Source: RYN-230 sp963768945
Lineage (GTDB): Bacteria > Actinomycetota > Actinomycetes > Streptosporangiales > Streptosporangiaceae
Direction of reading: 5' to 3'
Length of the DNA: 64,000 nt
Assembly: GCA_963768945.1 (NCBI GenBank)
Contig: CAVYJW010000003.1
Location: 744,001-808,000 of the forward strand
Shown here: one piece after another, positions 8,911 through 16,657 of the stretch
Layout: each line of letters starts with the position of its first letter
How positions within the stretch are numbered: position 1 is the stretch's first letter
The notes under the pieces: generated by a model
Database searches by the model: none
What the model saw: only the letters and a program-made list of their open reading frames with translations
What the model was told of the DNA's origin: nothing
Translations under genes and position numbers: made by a program

Positions 8911-8938
8911 CACTTCTTTCCGCAACGAAAACCATCAC
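8911..8938. repeat. Dispersed CCGCAACGAAAACC motif, copy 1
   Basis: The segment ACTTCTTTCCGCAACGAAAA followed by CCATC recurs with small changes near 50172-50205 (reverse complement, inside the DUF1537 kinase gene) and at 58246-58268 (intergenic). Copy 1 lies just upstream of the MDR start. Its role is unknown; a regulator site or degraded mobile fragment are both possible. Confidence 0.5.
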
Positions 8939-9159
8939 GGGCGCGGCCCGTGAGGTTCCCCCCGGACCGGCCGGCGGGGCCGCGATGGCTTAAAGTCCCT
9001 GCTTGCCGAGCCAGCCTAGGCACTCGTCGGCGACCGTGCTGCCGCAGCCCCGTGCTCCCGTGCCCCATACTTCTCTGGTCCGTACTCCTGTGGTCCACAC
9101 TCCTGTGGCCTGTGTGCCTTGGTAGTACCAGTGTGCCGCCGGGCCAGGGCCCGGCGAAC
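8939..9159. other. Gene-free stretch with degenerate short repeats
   Basis: No convincing gene was found. Around 9050-9120 there are imperfect repeats of CTCCTGTGGTCC/CTTCTCTGGTCC type. The stretch ends at the hairpin element at 9160. It may be decayed sequence of the SDR gene whose C-terminus survives at 9208-9287, but no upstream homology was seen. Confidence 0.5.
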
Positions 9160-9207
9160 ATGATCAGACGATCGGTGTCGTCCCAGCGACACCAATCGTC
9201 TGATCAT
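9160..9207. repeat. Dispersed long hairpin element, copy 1
   Basis: Inverted repeat with arms TGATCAGACGATCGGTGTCG (9161-9180) and its complement with one mismatch (9187-9206), loop TCCCAG. An almost identical element, with perfect arms and loop CTCCAG, sits at 48131-48184 on the same scale and in a similar gene-poor setting. No T-run follows, so it is not a typical terminator. The last arm directly abuts the broken SDR gene at 9208. Confidence 0.85.
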
Positions 9208-9287
9208 CAGCCAGCCGGCTCATCCGCACCGCGAACGTGACCGGGGCCGACTTCGCCATCGACGGCGGCCTGATAACGACCTTGTGA
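9208..9287 (+). pseudogene. C-terminal remnant of a short-chain dehydrogenase
   Basis: In one frame the DNA reads ...ASRLIRTANVTGADFAIDGG followed by LITTL and a stop at 9285-9287. This is the standard C-terminus of classical SDR enzymes (TGxxxxxDGG). Nothing upstream continues the protein: the frame enters the hairpin element at 9160-9207. The rest of the gene has been lost, apparently at that element. Confidence 0.7.
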
Positions 9288-9307
9288 CCCGGGCCGCCGT
9301 CTCGGCG

Positions 9308-9757
9308 TCAGGTGAGGTCCTGCCAGGTCCGGCCGGTGCGCACGCTGGCCGGCTCCTCGGCCGCGACGTCCGAGCCGGGCCGGGCCCCGTCGTCGCGGGT
9401 CTTGACCAGGATCCAGCGCCGCGGGCCGGTGCGGGTCAGCCCGAAACCACCGGCGAGCTTGCGGCCGTGCAGCACGAAGGACAGGTGGCCCGGCTCCTCG
9501 CGGAGGATGTCGGCCGGGCCCTCATCCCAGATGATCACCGCGCCGCTGCCCCGCGCCTGGCCCTGGTGCACGCCCTCGAACTCGCCCGCGTCCAGGGAGT
9601 GGTCCTCGACCGGGACGGCCAGCCGCCGGACGGCGGGGTCGAGGGACGGGCCCCGGGGGACCGCCCAGGAGCGGAGCACGTCGCCGAACCGGAGCCGCAG
9701 GTCGAAGTGCAGCGTGGTCGCGTCGTGCAGCTGCACAACGAAACGGGAGGCGCTCAC
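9308..9757 (-). CDS. Stand-alone LigD 3'-phosphoesterase domain protein
   Basis: 149-residue protein matching the PE domain of the bacterial end-joining ligase LigD, which trims 3'-phosphates and 3'-ribonucleotides. Seen: FVVQLHDATTLHFDLRL (metal-binding His residues), SWAVPRGPSLDP, LAVPVEDHSLDAGEFEGV with another conserved His, and GAVIIWDEG. Usually this domain is fused to ligase and polymerase domains; here it stands alone. A separate LigD polymerase-domain gene lies at 19118-20092. Start is GTG at 9757. No Ku or ATP-dependent ligase gene is in the window. Confidence 0.88.
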   Translation of the reverse strand: MSASRFVVQLHDATTLHFDLRLRFGDVLRSWAVPRGPSLDPAVRRLAVPVEDHSLDAGEFEGVHQGQARGSGAVIIWDEGPADILREEPGHLSFVLHGRKLAGGFGLTRTGPRRWILVKTRDDGARPGSDVAAEEPASVRTGRTWQDLT

Positions 9758-9872
9758 CCCGCGACCGTACCCGCCCGCCAGGGCGCGCAGCTCGGATCCC
9801 GTGAGGGCTTGTGCGGGCCGTGCGGGCTTGTGCGGGGCGTGTGGGCTCAGGCGGGCTGGGAGGGCCGGGCGG

Positions 9873-10397
9873 TCACGAGCGCCGCCCCGGCTCGAGCCCG
9901 CGTTGCATCAGCAGCGTGTCAACCCAGCGGCCGTGCTTGTACCCGACCCGGGTCAGCCGGCCCGCATCGGCGAACCCGCAGGCCCGGTGCAGCGCCACCG
10001 AGGCGGGGTCCCCGGCGTCGGCGATTACCGCGATGACCTGCCGGACACCCGCGTCCGCGCACCCGGTGAGCACCGCCTCCAGCAGCAGCCTTCCCAGCCC
10101 CCGGCCACGCTGCCCGGGCGCCAGGTACACCGAGTCCTCCGCCGTGCGCCGGTATGCGGGCTTGGGCCGCCACGGGCTCGCGTACGCGTAGCCGGCGACC
10201 GCGCCGCCGGCCTCGGCGACCAGGAACGGCAGCCCCCGCCCGGCCAGGCTGTCCAGCCGCTGCTGCCAGTGCGGCAGGCCCGGCGGGTCCTCCTCGAACG
10301 TGGCGACGCTGTTCGTGACGTAGAACGCGAGGATCCCGGCCACGGCGGCAAGGTCGTCCCGGCCGGCCGGCCGGATCTGGGCCCGCTCCGACTCCAT
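9873..10397 (-). CDS. GNAT N-acetyltransferase, phosphinothricin-acetyltransferase-like
   Basis: Acetyl-CoA-dependent N-acetyltransferase of about 174 residues. It matches the PAT/YncA group: FYVTNSVATFEEDPP, GYAYASPWRPKPAYRRTAEDSVYL, the acetyl-CoA loop PGQRGRGLGRLLLEA and GFADAGRLTRVGYKHGRWVD. These enzymes acetylate amino-acid-like toxins such as phosphinothricin or methionine sulfoximine. The start at 10397 (MESERAQ) is preferred to one 24 bases upstream. It is divergent from the XRE-cupin regulator, with 104 bp between starts, which suggests linked control. Confidence 0.88.
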   Translation of the reverse strand: MESERAQIRPAGRDDLAAVAGILAFYVTNSVATFEEDPPGLPHWQQRLDSLAGRGLPFLVAEAGGAVAGYAYASPWRPKPAYRRTAEDSVYLAPGQRGRGLGRLLLEAVLTGCADAGVRQVIAVIADAGDPASVALHRACGFADAGRLTRVGYKHGRWVDTLLMQRGLEPGRRS

Positions 10398-10466
10398 CAG
10401 CACCCCTCGCCTCCCCGGCACTCCGCGGCTCTCCGGGGGTGCCCGGTGCTGCGCGCTCCGATAAAA

Positions 10467-10501
10467 TTCGTTATAGTAAAAATAACGATTATTATAGCGA
10501 A
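10467..10501 (+). promoter_or_regulatory. Leaderless promoter and overlapping palindromes of the XRE-cupin gene
   Basis: A very AT-rich island in GC-rich DNA. Arms TCGTTAT (10468-10474) and ATAACGA (10482-10488) form one inverted repeat; TTCGTTATA (10467-10475) and TATAGCGAA (10493-10501) form another with one mismatch. TATTAT at 10490-10495 has the right distance (six bases) to make the ATG at 10502 the transcription start; a weak -35 is TTCGTT at 10467. No Shine-Dalgarno is present. Autorepression by the XRE protein is the simplest reading. Confidence 0.6.
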
Positions 10502-11068
10502 ATGATCGATCTCACGGACCTCGGGGCTCGTGTCCAGTCGCTGCGGCGGGACCGCGGGCTGACCCTTCAGGAACTCGCCGTAGCCGCCGCGGTCAGCACC
10601 AGCATGCTGTCCTCGGTGGAACGCGGCCGGAAGGCGCCCACCATCGTGGTGCTGGCCCGGATCGCCGATGGCCTTGGCGTCCCGCTGAGCGAACTGGTCG
10701 CTCCCGGCGGCGGACGCGTCATCGTCCGCCGCGCCGGGGCCCAGGACGTGGTCGACGAGCCCGGCGGGTGGCGCCGCGAGATCCTCACCCCGGTCGTGCC
10801 CGGGGTGAACTTCGAGTGGATCCGCACCACCCTGCCGTCCGGCGCTGACCCGGGCCCATTCCCTGCCTACGCCCCCGGCTCCCATGAGTACGTCCTGGCC
10901 GAATCGGGGACGCTGCAGCTCACGATCGGCGGCGACGAGGTCACGCTGCAGCCCGGCGACTCGGTTTACTTCCCCGCGGACCGCAGCCACCGGTACGCCA
11001 ACCCGGGCCCCGTCCCGTGCACGTACTACGTGGCCGCACTCATCATGCGTCCCCGCGGCAACCGCTAG
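10502..11068 (+). CDS. XRE-family regulator with C-terminal cupin domain
   Basis: 188 residues. The N-terminal helix-turn-helix (about residues 5-60) shows LGARVQSLRRDRGLTLQELA and TSMLSSVERGRKAPTIVVLARIADGLGVPLSEL. After a linker, a cupin domain (about 110-180) carries YAPGSHEYVLAESGTLQLT and LQPGDSVYFPADRSHRYANP, able to sense a small molecule or metal. Such proteins repress genes for amine, sugar or amino-acid metabolism. The start at 10502 is chosen because it fits the leaderless promoter. The divergent acetyltransferase gene is the likely co-regulated neighbour. Confidence 0.88.
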   Translation: MIDLTDLGARVQSLRRDRGLTLQELAVAAAVSTSMLSSVERGRKAPTIVVLARIADGLGVPLSELVAPGGGRVIVRRAGAQDVVDEPGGWRREILTPVVPGVNFEWIRTTLPSGADPGPFPAYAPGSHEYVLAESGTLQLTIGGDEVTLQPGDSVYFPADRSHRYANPGPVPCTYYVAALIMRPRGNR

Positions 11069-11171
11069 TTCCAGGCCGGCGGGCCTGCCGAGGGGTGACG
11101 CCCGGCCCCATGAGCTGGCCGGAAGCAGCCCGGTAGATTTGGTACCTGAGCGACAGGGGGAGCGGTGCGCG

Positions 11172-11837
11172 ATGACTGAGCAGCCGGCGCGTCCGGGCGA
11201 GATCAGCATCGAGGCCGCTGCCCTGACCCTGGCGGAACGTGACCCAGTCCTGGCCCGGCTGGTCAACCAGGTGGGCCTGCCCAGCTTGCCGGCTCCCACC
11301 GAGACGCTTTTCGCCACGCTGGTCCGCTCCATCGTTTACCAGCAGCTGGCCGGCGCCGCGGCCGGGGCCATCCACGGCCGGCTGATCCTGGCCCTGGAGG
11401 GCGAGGTCACGCCCGAACGGATGCTGACCCTCACCCCCGAGACGCTGCGCTCCGCCGGGCTGTCGGGCCGGAAGGCCGCCACGCTGCTGGACCTGTCCAG
11501 CAAGATCCTGGACGGCACCGTGTCGCTCGACCCGCAGACGCTCGCCCGGGAGAGCAATGACGAGATCGTGGCCCGGCTGACCACGGTCCGCGGGATCGGC
11601 AAGTGGTCCGCGGAGATCTTCCTGATCTTCCAGCTCGGCCGCCTGGACGTGTGGCCCACCGGCGACCTCGCCATCCGCAGGGGATACGGGCTGGCCTGGG
11701 GGATTCCCACGCCGACCCCCAGGCAGCTCGACCTCCTGGGCGAGCAGTACCGCCCGTACCGGACCGTCCTGGCCTGGTACAGCTGGCGGGCCGCCCGGCT
11801 CTACGGGGGCACCGCGGCGACCGCCGTGAACAGCTGA
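11172..11837 (+). CDS. DNA-3-methyladenine glycosylase, AlkA-like
   Basis: Base-excision repair enzyme removing alkylated purines. The 221 residues show the HhH-GPD superfamily: FATLVRSIVYQQLAGAAA near residue 47, the helix-hairpin-helix LTTVRGIGKWSAEIFLIF at about 136-153, and the catalytic Asp in WPTGDLAIRRG at D165. It is shorter than E. coli AlkA and lacks that protein's N-terminal extra domain, as is common in actinomycetes. The start ATG follows a GAGCGG-type site. Convergent with the amidohydrolase gene. Confidence 0.9.
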   Translation: MTEQPARPGEISIEAAALTLAERDPVLARLVNQVGLPSLPAPTETLFATLVRSIVYQQLAGAAAGAIHGRLILALEGEVTPERMLTLTPETLRSAGLSGRKAATLLDLSSKILDGTVSLDPQTLARESNDEIVARLTTVRGIGKWSAEIFLIFQLGRLDVWPTGDLAIRRGYGLAWGIPTPTPRQLDLLGEQYRPYRTVLAWYSWRAARLYGGTAATAVNS

Positions 11838-11883
11838 CTGACCGCGGTTCCGGCGAGGAGAGGCCCGGTCAGGGGAGGCCCGG

Positions 11884-12732
11884 TCAGGCCAGGCCGAGGA
11901 TCCGCTCCGCGTTGTCGCGCAGGACGGTGTTCAGGGTGCCCGGGGGCAGCTCCAGGCCGGACAGCTCGGTCAGGCAGCGCTCCGGCGTGAAGAACGGGAA
12001 GTCGCTGCCCCACAGGAACTGCCCGGACAGCCGGCCGCGCATCTCCCGGATCACCTCGGGCGGGATCCGGCGCGGCGACCAGCCCGAGATGTCGATGTAA
12101 ACGTTGGTCTTGTGCAGCGCGATGGCGGTCAGGTCGAGGTGCCAAGGCCAGCCGAAGTGCGCGGCCACGATGGTCAGCCCGGGATGGGCGGCGGCCACCG
12201 GGTCCAGTTTGAGCGGGTGGGCGTAGTCCAGCCGGATGCCCTGCCCGCCCGGCTGGCCGGCGCCGATCCCACTGGTCCCGGTGTGGAACAGGGCGAGCAG
12301 GCCGTGCTGCTCGCATGCGGCGAAGATCGGCCAGTACTGCGGGTCGCTGGGCGAGAAGGCCTGCAGCGAGGGGTGGAACTTCACCCCGCGCAGCCCCAGG
12401 GCGGCGATGTTCGCCACCTCGGCCACGGCCGCCTCGCCCTTGTGCGGGTCGACCGAGCCCAGCCCGGTGAAGGCGTCCGGGTAGTCGTGGCAGGCCTGCG
12501 CCACGGTCTCGTTGGGGACCCGGGGCCGGCCGGTGGCCGTCTCGGCGTCCCAGGCCAGCAGGACCGCCTTGACCTGCAGATCGCGGTACCGGGCGGCCAG
12601 TTCCTCCAGCGACTGCCGCTGCACCGGCGACCGGAAGTAGGCCTCGGCCGCCTCCACATACCCCGCCATGCTGACGTCGAGCCAGTCCGGGGTGGGCAGA
12701 TGCACGTGAAAATCGACGGCACGCAGCGGCAC
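11884..12732 (-). CDS. Amidohydrolase-2 family metal-dependent hydrolase or decarboxylase
   Basis: TIM-barrel amidohydrolase of 282 residues in the ACMSD/gamma-resorcylate decarboxylase group. Seen: HxH at H9/H11 in VDFHVHLPTPDW, GVKFHPSLQAF, the His of VAAHFGWPWH and the Asp of LWGSDFPFF, then RDNAERIL at the C-terminus, all in family order. Members hydrolyse or decarboxylate small aromatic or cyclic acids. The true substrate is unknown. The start is four bases from the MFS gene stop; both are on the minus strand and may be co-transcribed. Confidence 0.82.
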   Translation of the reverse strand: MPLRAVDFHVHLPTPDWLDVSMAGYVEAAEAYFRSPVQRQSLEELAARYRDLQVKAVLLAWDAETATGRPRVPNETVAQACHDYPDAFTGLGSVDPHKGEAAVAEVANIAALGLRGVKFHPSLQAFSPSDPQYWPIFAACEQHGLLALFHTGTSGIGAGQPGGQGIRLDYAHPLKLDPVAAAHPGLTIVAAHFGWPWHLDLTAIALHKTNVYIDISGWSPRRIPPEVIREMRGRLSGQFLWGSDFPFFTPERCLTELSGLELPPGTLNTVLRDNAERILGLA

Positions 12733-12736
12733 TGGA

Positions 12737-14278
12737 TCATCGTAACGGCCGGCCCGGTGCTGCGGCCCCGTCGCGCCGGCCCGCGCTGACCCGCTCCGTC
12801 CCGTTTGTGCGGCTGGCTGGCTCGCGCTGGTCTGTCCGGCTGCCCCGGTCCGGTTCGCTCGCCCGGTCCGGTTCGCCCCGGTCCGGTTCGCTCCGGTCCG
12901 GCTCGCGGGCGTTGGCCGGCTCGCGGGCTATGGCCCGCAGGACTGGCAGCGCGAAGGCCGCGGTGGCCGCCAGCCCGCCCAGGCCGGCCGCGGCGATGGC
13001 GCCGCGCACCGGCACCACCGCGAGCAGCGCGCCGCCCAGCAGGAGACCGGCCACGTTGGCCCCGTTGGCGACCGCCCCGAACACCGCGAACGCGCGGCCG
13101 CGCATCGCGGGGGGCACCCGCCGGCCGAGCAGCACGGCGGCGGCGACGTTCACCCCGCCATTGCCCAGGCCGCCGAGCACGCTCACCGCCGCCAGCCAGC
13201 CCACCGCGGGCACCGTGGCCATCAGTGCCACGCCCAGGCAGGTGAGCGCCAGCGAACCGAGGAGGAGCCGGGCCACGCCCGGGTCGGACGGGCGGCGGCG
13301 CGCCACCCACCAGCCGCCCGCCACCGAGGCGCTGACCCAGACGCTCTCCATCACGCCATACACGCCGGCCGTCGAATGCAGCGTGCCCCGGATGAAGAAC
13401 ACCTCGGCCACGTTCACCAGGCTGGCCGCGGCTATCACCGCTCCGACCAGTACCACCGCCGCCCTGACCAGCGGATCCCGCCGCACCCCCCACCCGCCCC
13501 GCGCTCGGCGGGCCGCGCCGTCCCCGGTCCCGTCCCCTACCGCTGCGTTGCCACAGCCGCGCTGTCCTGGCGCCCGCGTTGTCACGGCCCCGCGGTCGGG
13601 GGCGCGCTTGAGGGGGCTGGGGGTGGAGCCGCGGCGGGTGCGGATCAGGCGGCCGGCGGCCGCGATGGCCAGGTAGCTCCCCGCGTCGGCGAGGAGCGGG
13701 ACCCGCAACCCGAAGCGGCCCATCAGCAGGCCGCCCACTGCGGGCGCGAGCATCATGCCCAGGGAGCCGGCGGTCTGGCTGAGCGCCATGGCCTTGGGCA
13801 GGTCATCGGCCGGCACCATGGAGGGCAGCAGGGCGGACAGGCACGGCTGGGTCACGGCCAGCCCGGCGGCCAGCACCGCCACCAGCGTGATGATCTCCGC
13901 GGGCCCGGACGCGAACGCCAGCGCCACGCAGGCGGCAGCCTGGGCCAGCCCGGTCGCGACCAGCAGGAGCCGGCTGTCAGCCCGGTCGGCCAGCCGCCCG
14001 GTCCAGCGGACCAGCAGCACGGGGGGAGCCGCCGCGGCGATCAGCACCGCCGCCACCGCGAACCCGCCGGCCCCGCGCTGCTGCAGTTCCAGCACCAGCG
14101 CGGTCGCGGCCAGGAAGTCACCGCACGAGGACACCGCCCGCGCCCCGCTGGCGAGGTACACGTCCCTCCACCGGCTCCCGGGGCGCCCGTGTCCCGCCTG
14201 CGCGGGCCCCGCCTGCGCGGGCCCCGCCTGCGCGGGCCCCGCCTGCGTTCCGCCCGCTCGCTCGGTTACTCGTCGCAT
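12737..14278 (-). CDS. MFS exporter with repeat-built tails
   Basis: Twelve-helix MFS efflux protein of the EntS/DHA3 kind: SCGDFLAATALVLELQQ, LADRADSRLLLVATGL, ALLPSMVPADDLPKAMALSQ and MRGRAFAVFGAVANGANVAG are typical. A poorly conserved loop of about 50 residues (Gly/Arg-rich) splits the two halves. The N-terminus carries QAGPA repeats from a 15-bp tandem repeat (14196-14250). The C-terminal tail is EPDRS/GEPDR-rich from another repeat (12795-12905). The start is uncertain: ATGs at 14278, 14293 and 14314 are possible. I use 14278 because a 20-bp palindrome covers 14289-14308. Substrate unknown. Confidence 0.75.
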   Translation of the reverse strand: MRRVTERAGGTQAGPAQAGPAQAGPAQAGHGRPGSRWRDVYLASGARAVSSCGDFLAATALVLELQQRGAGGFAVAAVLIAAAAPPVLLVRWTGRLADRADSRLLLVATGLAQAAACVALAFASGPAEIITLVAVLAAGLAVTQPCLSALLPSMVPADDLPKAMALSQTAGSLGMMLAPAVGGLLMGRFGLRVPLLADAGSYLAIAAAGRLIRTRRGSTPSPLKRAPDRGAVTTRAPGQRGCGNAAVGDGTGDGAARRARGGWGVRRDPLVRAAVVLVGAVIAAASLVNVAEVFFIRGTLHSTAGVYGVMESVWVSASVAGGWWVARRRPSDPGVARLLLGSLALTCLGVALMATVPAVGWLAAVSVLGGLGNGGVNVAAAVLLGRRVPPAMRGRAFAVFGAVANGANVAGLLLGGALLAVVPVRGAIAAAGLGGLAATAAFALPVLRAIAREPANAREPDRSEPDRGEPDRASEPDRGSRTDQREPASRTNGTERVSAGRRDGAAAPGRPLR

Positions 14279-14288
14279 CGATGTGAAA

Positions 14289-14308
14289 GACATGCTTCGA
14301 AGTATGTC
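14289..14308. promoter_or_regulatory. 20-bp palindrome, candidate operator at the MFS gene 5' end
   Basis: GACATGCTTCGAAGTATGTC is palindromic except for one base pair. It lies upstream of, or within, the first codons of the MFS exporter depending on the start used. A regulator site is likely; the ArsR-like gene at 14589-15206 is the nearest regulator. Confidence 0.5.
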
Positions 14309-14588
14309 CTTCATGTCTGCGCCTGGCAAGCCGGGCTGCTGATTGCGGCCCACGGACGCGGTAACGGGTACACCCCTGATCGCATCAGTCACATGGGTGA
14401 TGCAAAGCCCTGGCATTTCCCGCGCCTGACGTGCGCGATGCCGGGCAAATCGTCCGGTTCGGGTGCACGTTGCGCGGGAAAGGTCGCCCCCACGCGGCGG
14501 TGATGGTGGGGCTGCACGGGGGACGTGGCGGTAGCCGTGCGGCGACGATGGTGGTGCGGCGCGGCGGGATGACGAGGGCGGGCGGGGG

Positions 14589-15206
14589 TCAGCTCGGGAG
14601 GGCGCGGACGGCCAGGGACACCGGGCGGGTCCCGGGGGGCCGGTCCGGGCGGCGGTCGTTGCGGTAGGGGGCGATCAGTGCCTCCACGGCCTGGCCCAGC
14701 CTGGTTAGCTCCTCCGCGGTGACCAGGAGCGTCGAGTCCATGAAAAACGCCGCGTCCTGCCACTCCCCGGGCTCGGCGTCCAGCCGGGACAGGTACCGGC
14801 GGACCCGGATGTCGTCCCAGGCCAGCAGCGACTCCAGCAGCGCGCGCAGCGCCTCGCGTCCCTCGGGGGCCAGGTCCGCGACCCCACTGACCTCGTAGCG
14901 CCCAGCAGTGATGCGCCACAGCCGTTCCCGGCCGTCGCCGCGCCCGGGCGCGGCTTCCACCAGTCCCGCCCGGGCCAGTGCGCGCAGGTGGTAGCTGGTC
15001 GCGCTCGGCGACAGGCCCACGACCCCGGCGCACTCCGTCGCGGTGGCCGGCCCGCCGTTGCGGAGGTGCTCCAGCAGGGCCAGCCGGGCGGGGTGGGCCA
15101 TGGCCCGCATGACCGTGGCATCCAGGGTGGACTTCGGCTGCTCCACGCCCGGCTCCGCATTCGCGCTCACCCGGCCAAGATAGCCGGGCGGGCCGGCCCT
15201 GGGCAT
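14589..15206 (-). CDS. ArsR-like winged-helix regulator
   Basis: About 193-205 residues with an N-terminal winged helix: STLDATVMRAMAHPARLALL, then a recognition region LSPSATSYHLRALARAGLVE and the wing GRERLWRI. The C-terminal half (LLESLLAWDDIRVRRYLSRL) resembles the larger actinobacterial ArsR proteins with no metal-binding Cys cluster. GTG at 15170 is an alternative start that removes 12 atypical residues. It is divergent from a truncated NAD(P)-binding gene at 15258, which was probably its target. Confidence 0.85.
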   Translation of the reverse strand: MPRAGPPGYLGRVSANAEPGVEQPKSTLDATVMRAMAHPARLALLEHLRNGGPATATECAGVVGLSPSATSYHLRALARAGLVEAAPGRGDGRERLWRITAGRYEVSGVADLAPEGREALRALLESLLAWDDIRVRRYLSRLDAEPGEWQDAAFFMDSTLLVTAEELTRLGQAVEALIAPYRNDRRPDRPPGTRPVSLAVRALPS

Positions 15207-15257
15207 GTCAGGCCCAGGGGCATGTCACACCCTGGGCGGCTGCGTCGTCACCGGGGC

Positions 15258-15336
15258 ATGAGAATCGCCATTGCAGGAGGAACGGGAACGCTTGGCCGCC
15301 AGCTCACGGCCGAGCTGAGCTCGCGCGGGCACCCAG
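15258..15336 (+). pseudogene. N-terminal remnant of an NAD(P)-binding (NmrA-like) protein
   Basis: The first ~24 residues, MRIAIAGGTGTLGRQLTAEL plus SSRGH, are a perfect Rossmann start (GGTGTLG) with strand-helix-turn. After that the frame becomes Gly/Pro/Arg-rich without family features and runs into the opposite-strand gene ending at 15394. The rest of the domain, normally 200-280 residues, is missing. It is divergent from an ArsR-type regulator, a common arrangement for intact genes of this kind. Confidence 0.6.
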
Positions 15337-15393
15337 GTCGTCCCGGCCGTGCGGGCGGAACTGGCGGCCCGGCCGGGCACCGAGCAGCGCGGG

Positions 15394-16554
15394 CTAGACG
15401 TTCGTGCCCTGGACAACTCCATCGCCAGGGCCTCCGGTGGCAGCATCATTACCGTTCGCCACCTGGTCGGCCGTGTCCTGTCTCGGCCGCCTGTACGGCA
15501 GGAGTGGCAGCCAGACAACCACCCACAGGATGGACGCCGCGACCAGGAAGCAGATCCCGAGGCCGAACAGCAGGTCGAGCCGCGTCAGGCCGGGAATCGT
15601 GTTCGGCACGAGGACCTGGTGCAGGGGAAGTATGGCCACCAGGGCGGCGGCCAAACCGAAGGCTGCGTCAGAGGGCTCGAGAGGCTTCCGCTGGACGATG
15701 CGCTTGAACCAAAGTAGTGCTATCAGCAGCACGAATGGCATCGCTGCGACCCAGTAGGTATAGGTGATCAGCCATGGCGGTCGGTGCACGGTAAAGAATA
15801 GCTGATGCTTGCCGGGCAGATTCTGGTAAGGCACATGCTGATAAGACGCCTGATCAATCTGGACACCCACCCGCAGATCCTCGTCGCGTGACATGATGAC
15901 GAGCGACGACGGGAGCGCTCGTCCGTTCTGGCTTCCCCCGGCGATCACGCCCACCGAGTCGTCCAGTTCATACCAGTCTTGCGGGAACGCCCGTGGCTGC
16001 CCGAGCAGGGATAGCGTCCAGGTGGAGCGGTACGCCGCATTCTGGTCCAGGTTGTTCTGGCGCGGATGGGTGCCGCAGCGGGTGACCGGCGCTGCAGCCA
16101 GGACCGACACGGAGACAGGAATCTCGAAGTTGCTGAGCCCGCTGTCACTCTTGACCACGACTGACACGTCTTTGAAGCCGTGCCTGGACAGGCTGCTCAG
16201 AGCCGCCTTCCCCTGGCCGGTCACGCCGACCAGGACGCCCAGGGAAACATCCGGGGCACTTGGATTGAGGCCGAGGAATTCGAAGGTTACGCACAGGTCG
16301 GCCGGTGTGCCGTCGCCATTTGCCGAGTAGACTTCTGTGGGAACGCCGTAGTAATCATCCTTCGGTGCGGCGAGAGTAGTGGCCGGATTTCCTAGCGGCT
16401 TGAACCCGTTAGAATCAAAGTTATTCTGGATAAGCAGGATGACGGGTACCACGGGAATCGCGCAGACGAGTACGGTGATAATGACTCTGACGGATGTCCG
16501 GCTCAGGAATACTAATGTCCGGCTTTGGGGTGTAATGTACCTGCTGTGATGCAT
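15394..16554 (-). CDS. DUF4436-like membrane protein
   Basis: 386 residues with one N-terminal membrane segment (VRVIITVLVCAIPVVPVILL), a ~220-residue external domain, and about three C-terminal segments (YWVAAMPFVLLIALLWF, DAAFGLAAALVAILPL, LLFGLGICFLVAASILWVVV). This order, plus external strands such as LGVLVGVTGQGKAALSSLS, resembles DUF4436. The function is unknown. The start at 16554 is preferred because it follows GAGGGGGGAAC; a longer frame lies upstream. Codon use is less GC-rich than in its neighbours, possibly a sign of transfer. Confidence 0.65.
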   Translation of the reverse strand: MHHSRYITPQSRTLVFLSRTSVRVIITVLVCAIPVVPVILLIQNNFDSNGFKPLGNPATTLAAPKDDYYGVPTEVYSANGDGTPADLCVTFEFLGLNPSAPDVSLGVLVGVTGQGKAALSSLSRHGFKDVSVVVKSDSGLSNFEIPVSVSVLAAAPVTRCGTHPRQNNLDQNAAYRSTWTLSLLGQPRAFPQDWYELDDSVGVIAGGSQNGRALPSSLVIMSRDEDLRVGVQIDQASYQHVPYQNLPGKHQLFFTVHRPPWLITYTYWVAAMPFVLLIALLWFKRIVQRKPLEPSDAAFGLAAALVAILPLHQVLVPNTIPGLTRLDLLFGLGICFLVAASILWVVVWLPLLPYRRPRQDTADQVANGNDAATGGPGDGVVQGTNV

Positions 16555-16657
16555 TGTTCCCCCCTCATGGCGGCTCGCCTGCTTCTGTATGTAGCGCACA
16601 GCTCTCGCGGCGCACAACCCTGGCGGGAACGGATTTTGCCTGACTCAGGCTGAGATT

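Noticed and set aside
9160..9207. Rho-independent terminator
   Set aside because: No T-run follows on either strand, no intact gene ends just before it, and a near-copy exists at 48131.
14417..14588. Small frames in the GC-rich gap before the ArsR gene
   Set aside because: Arg/Gly/Pro-rich in all frames; no motif or ribosome-binding site. No feature is supported in this gap.
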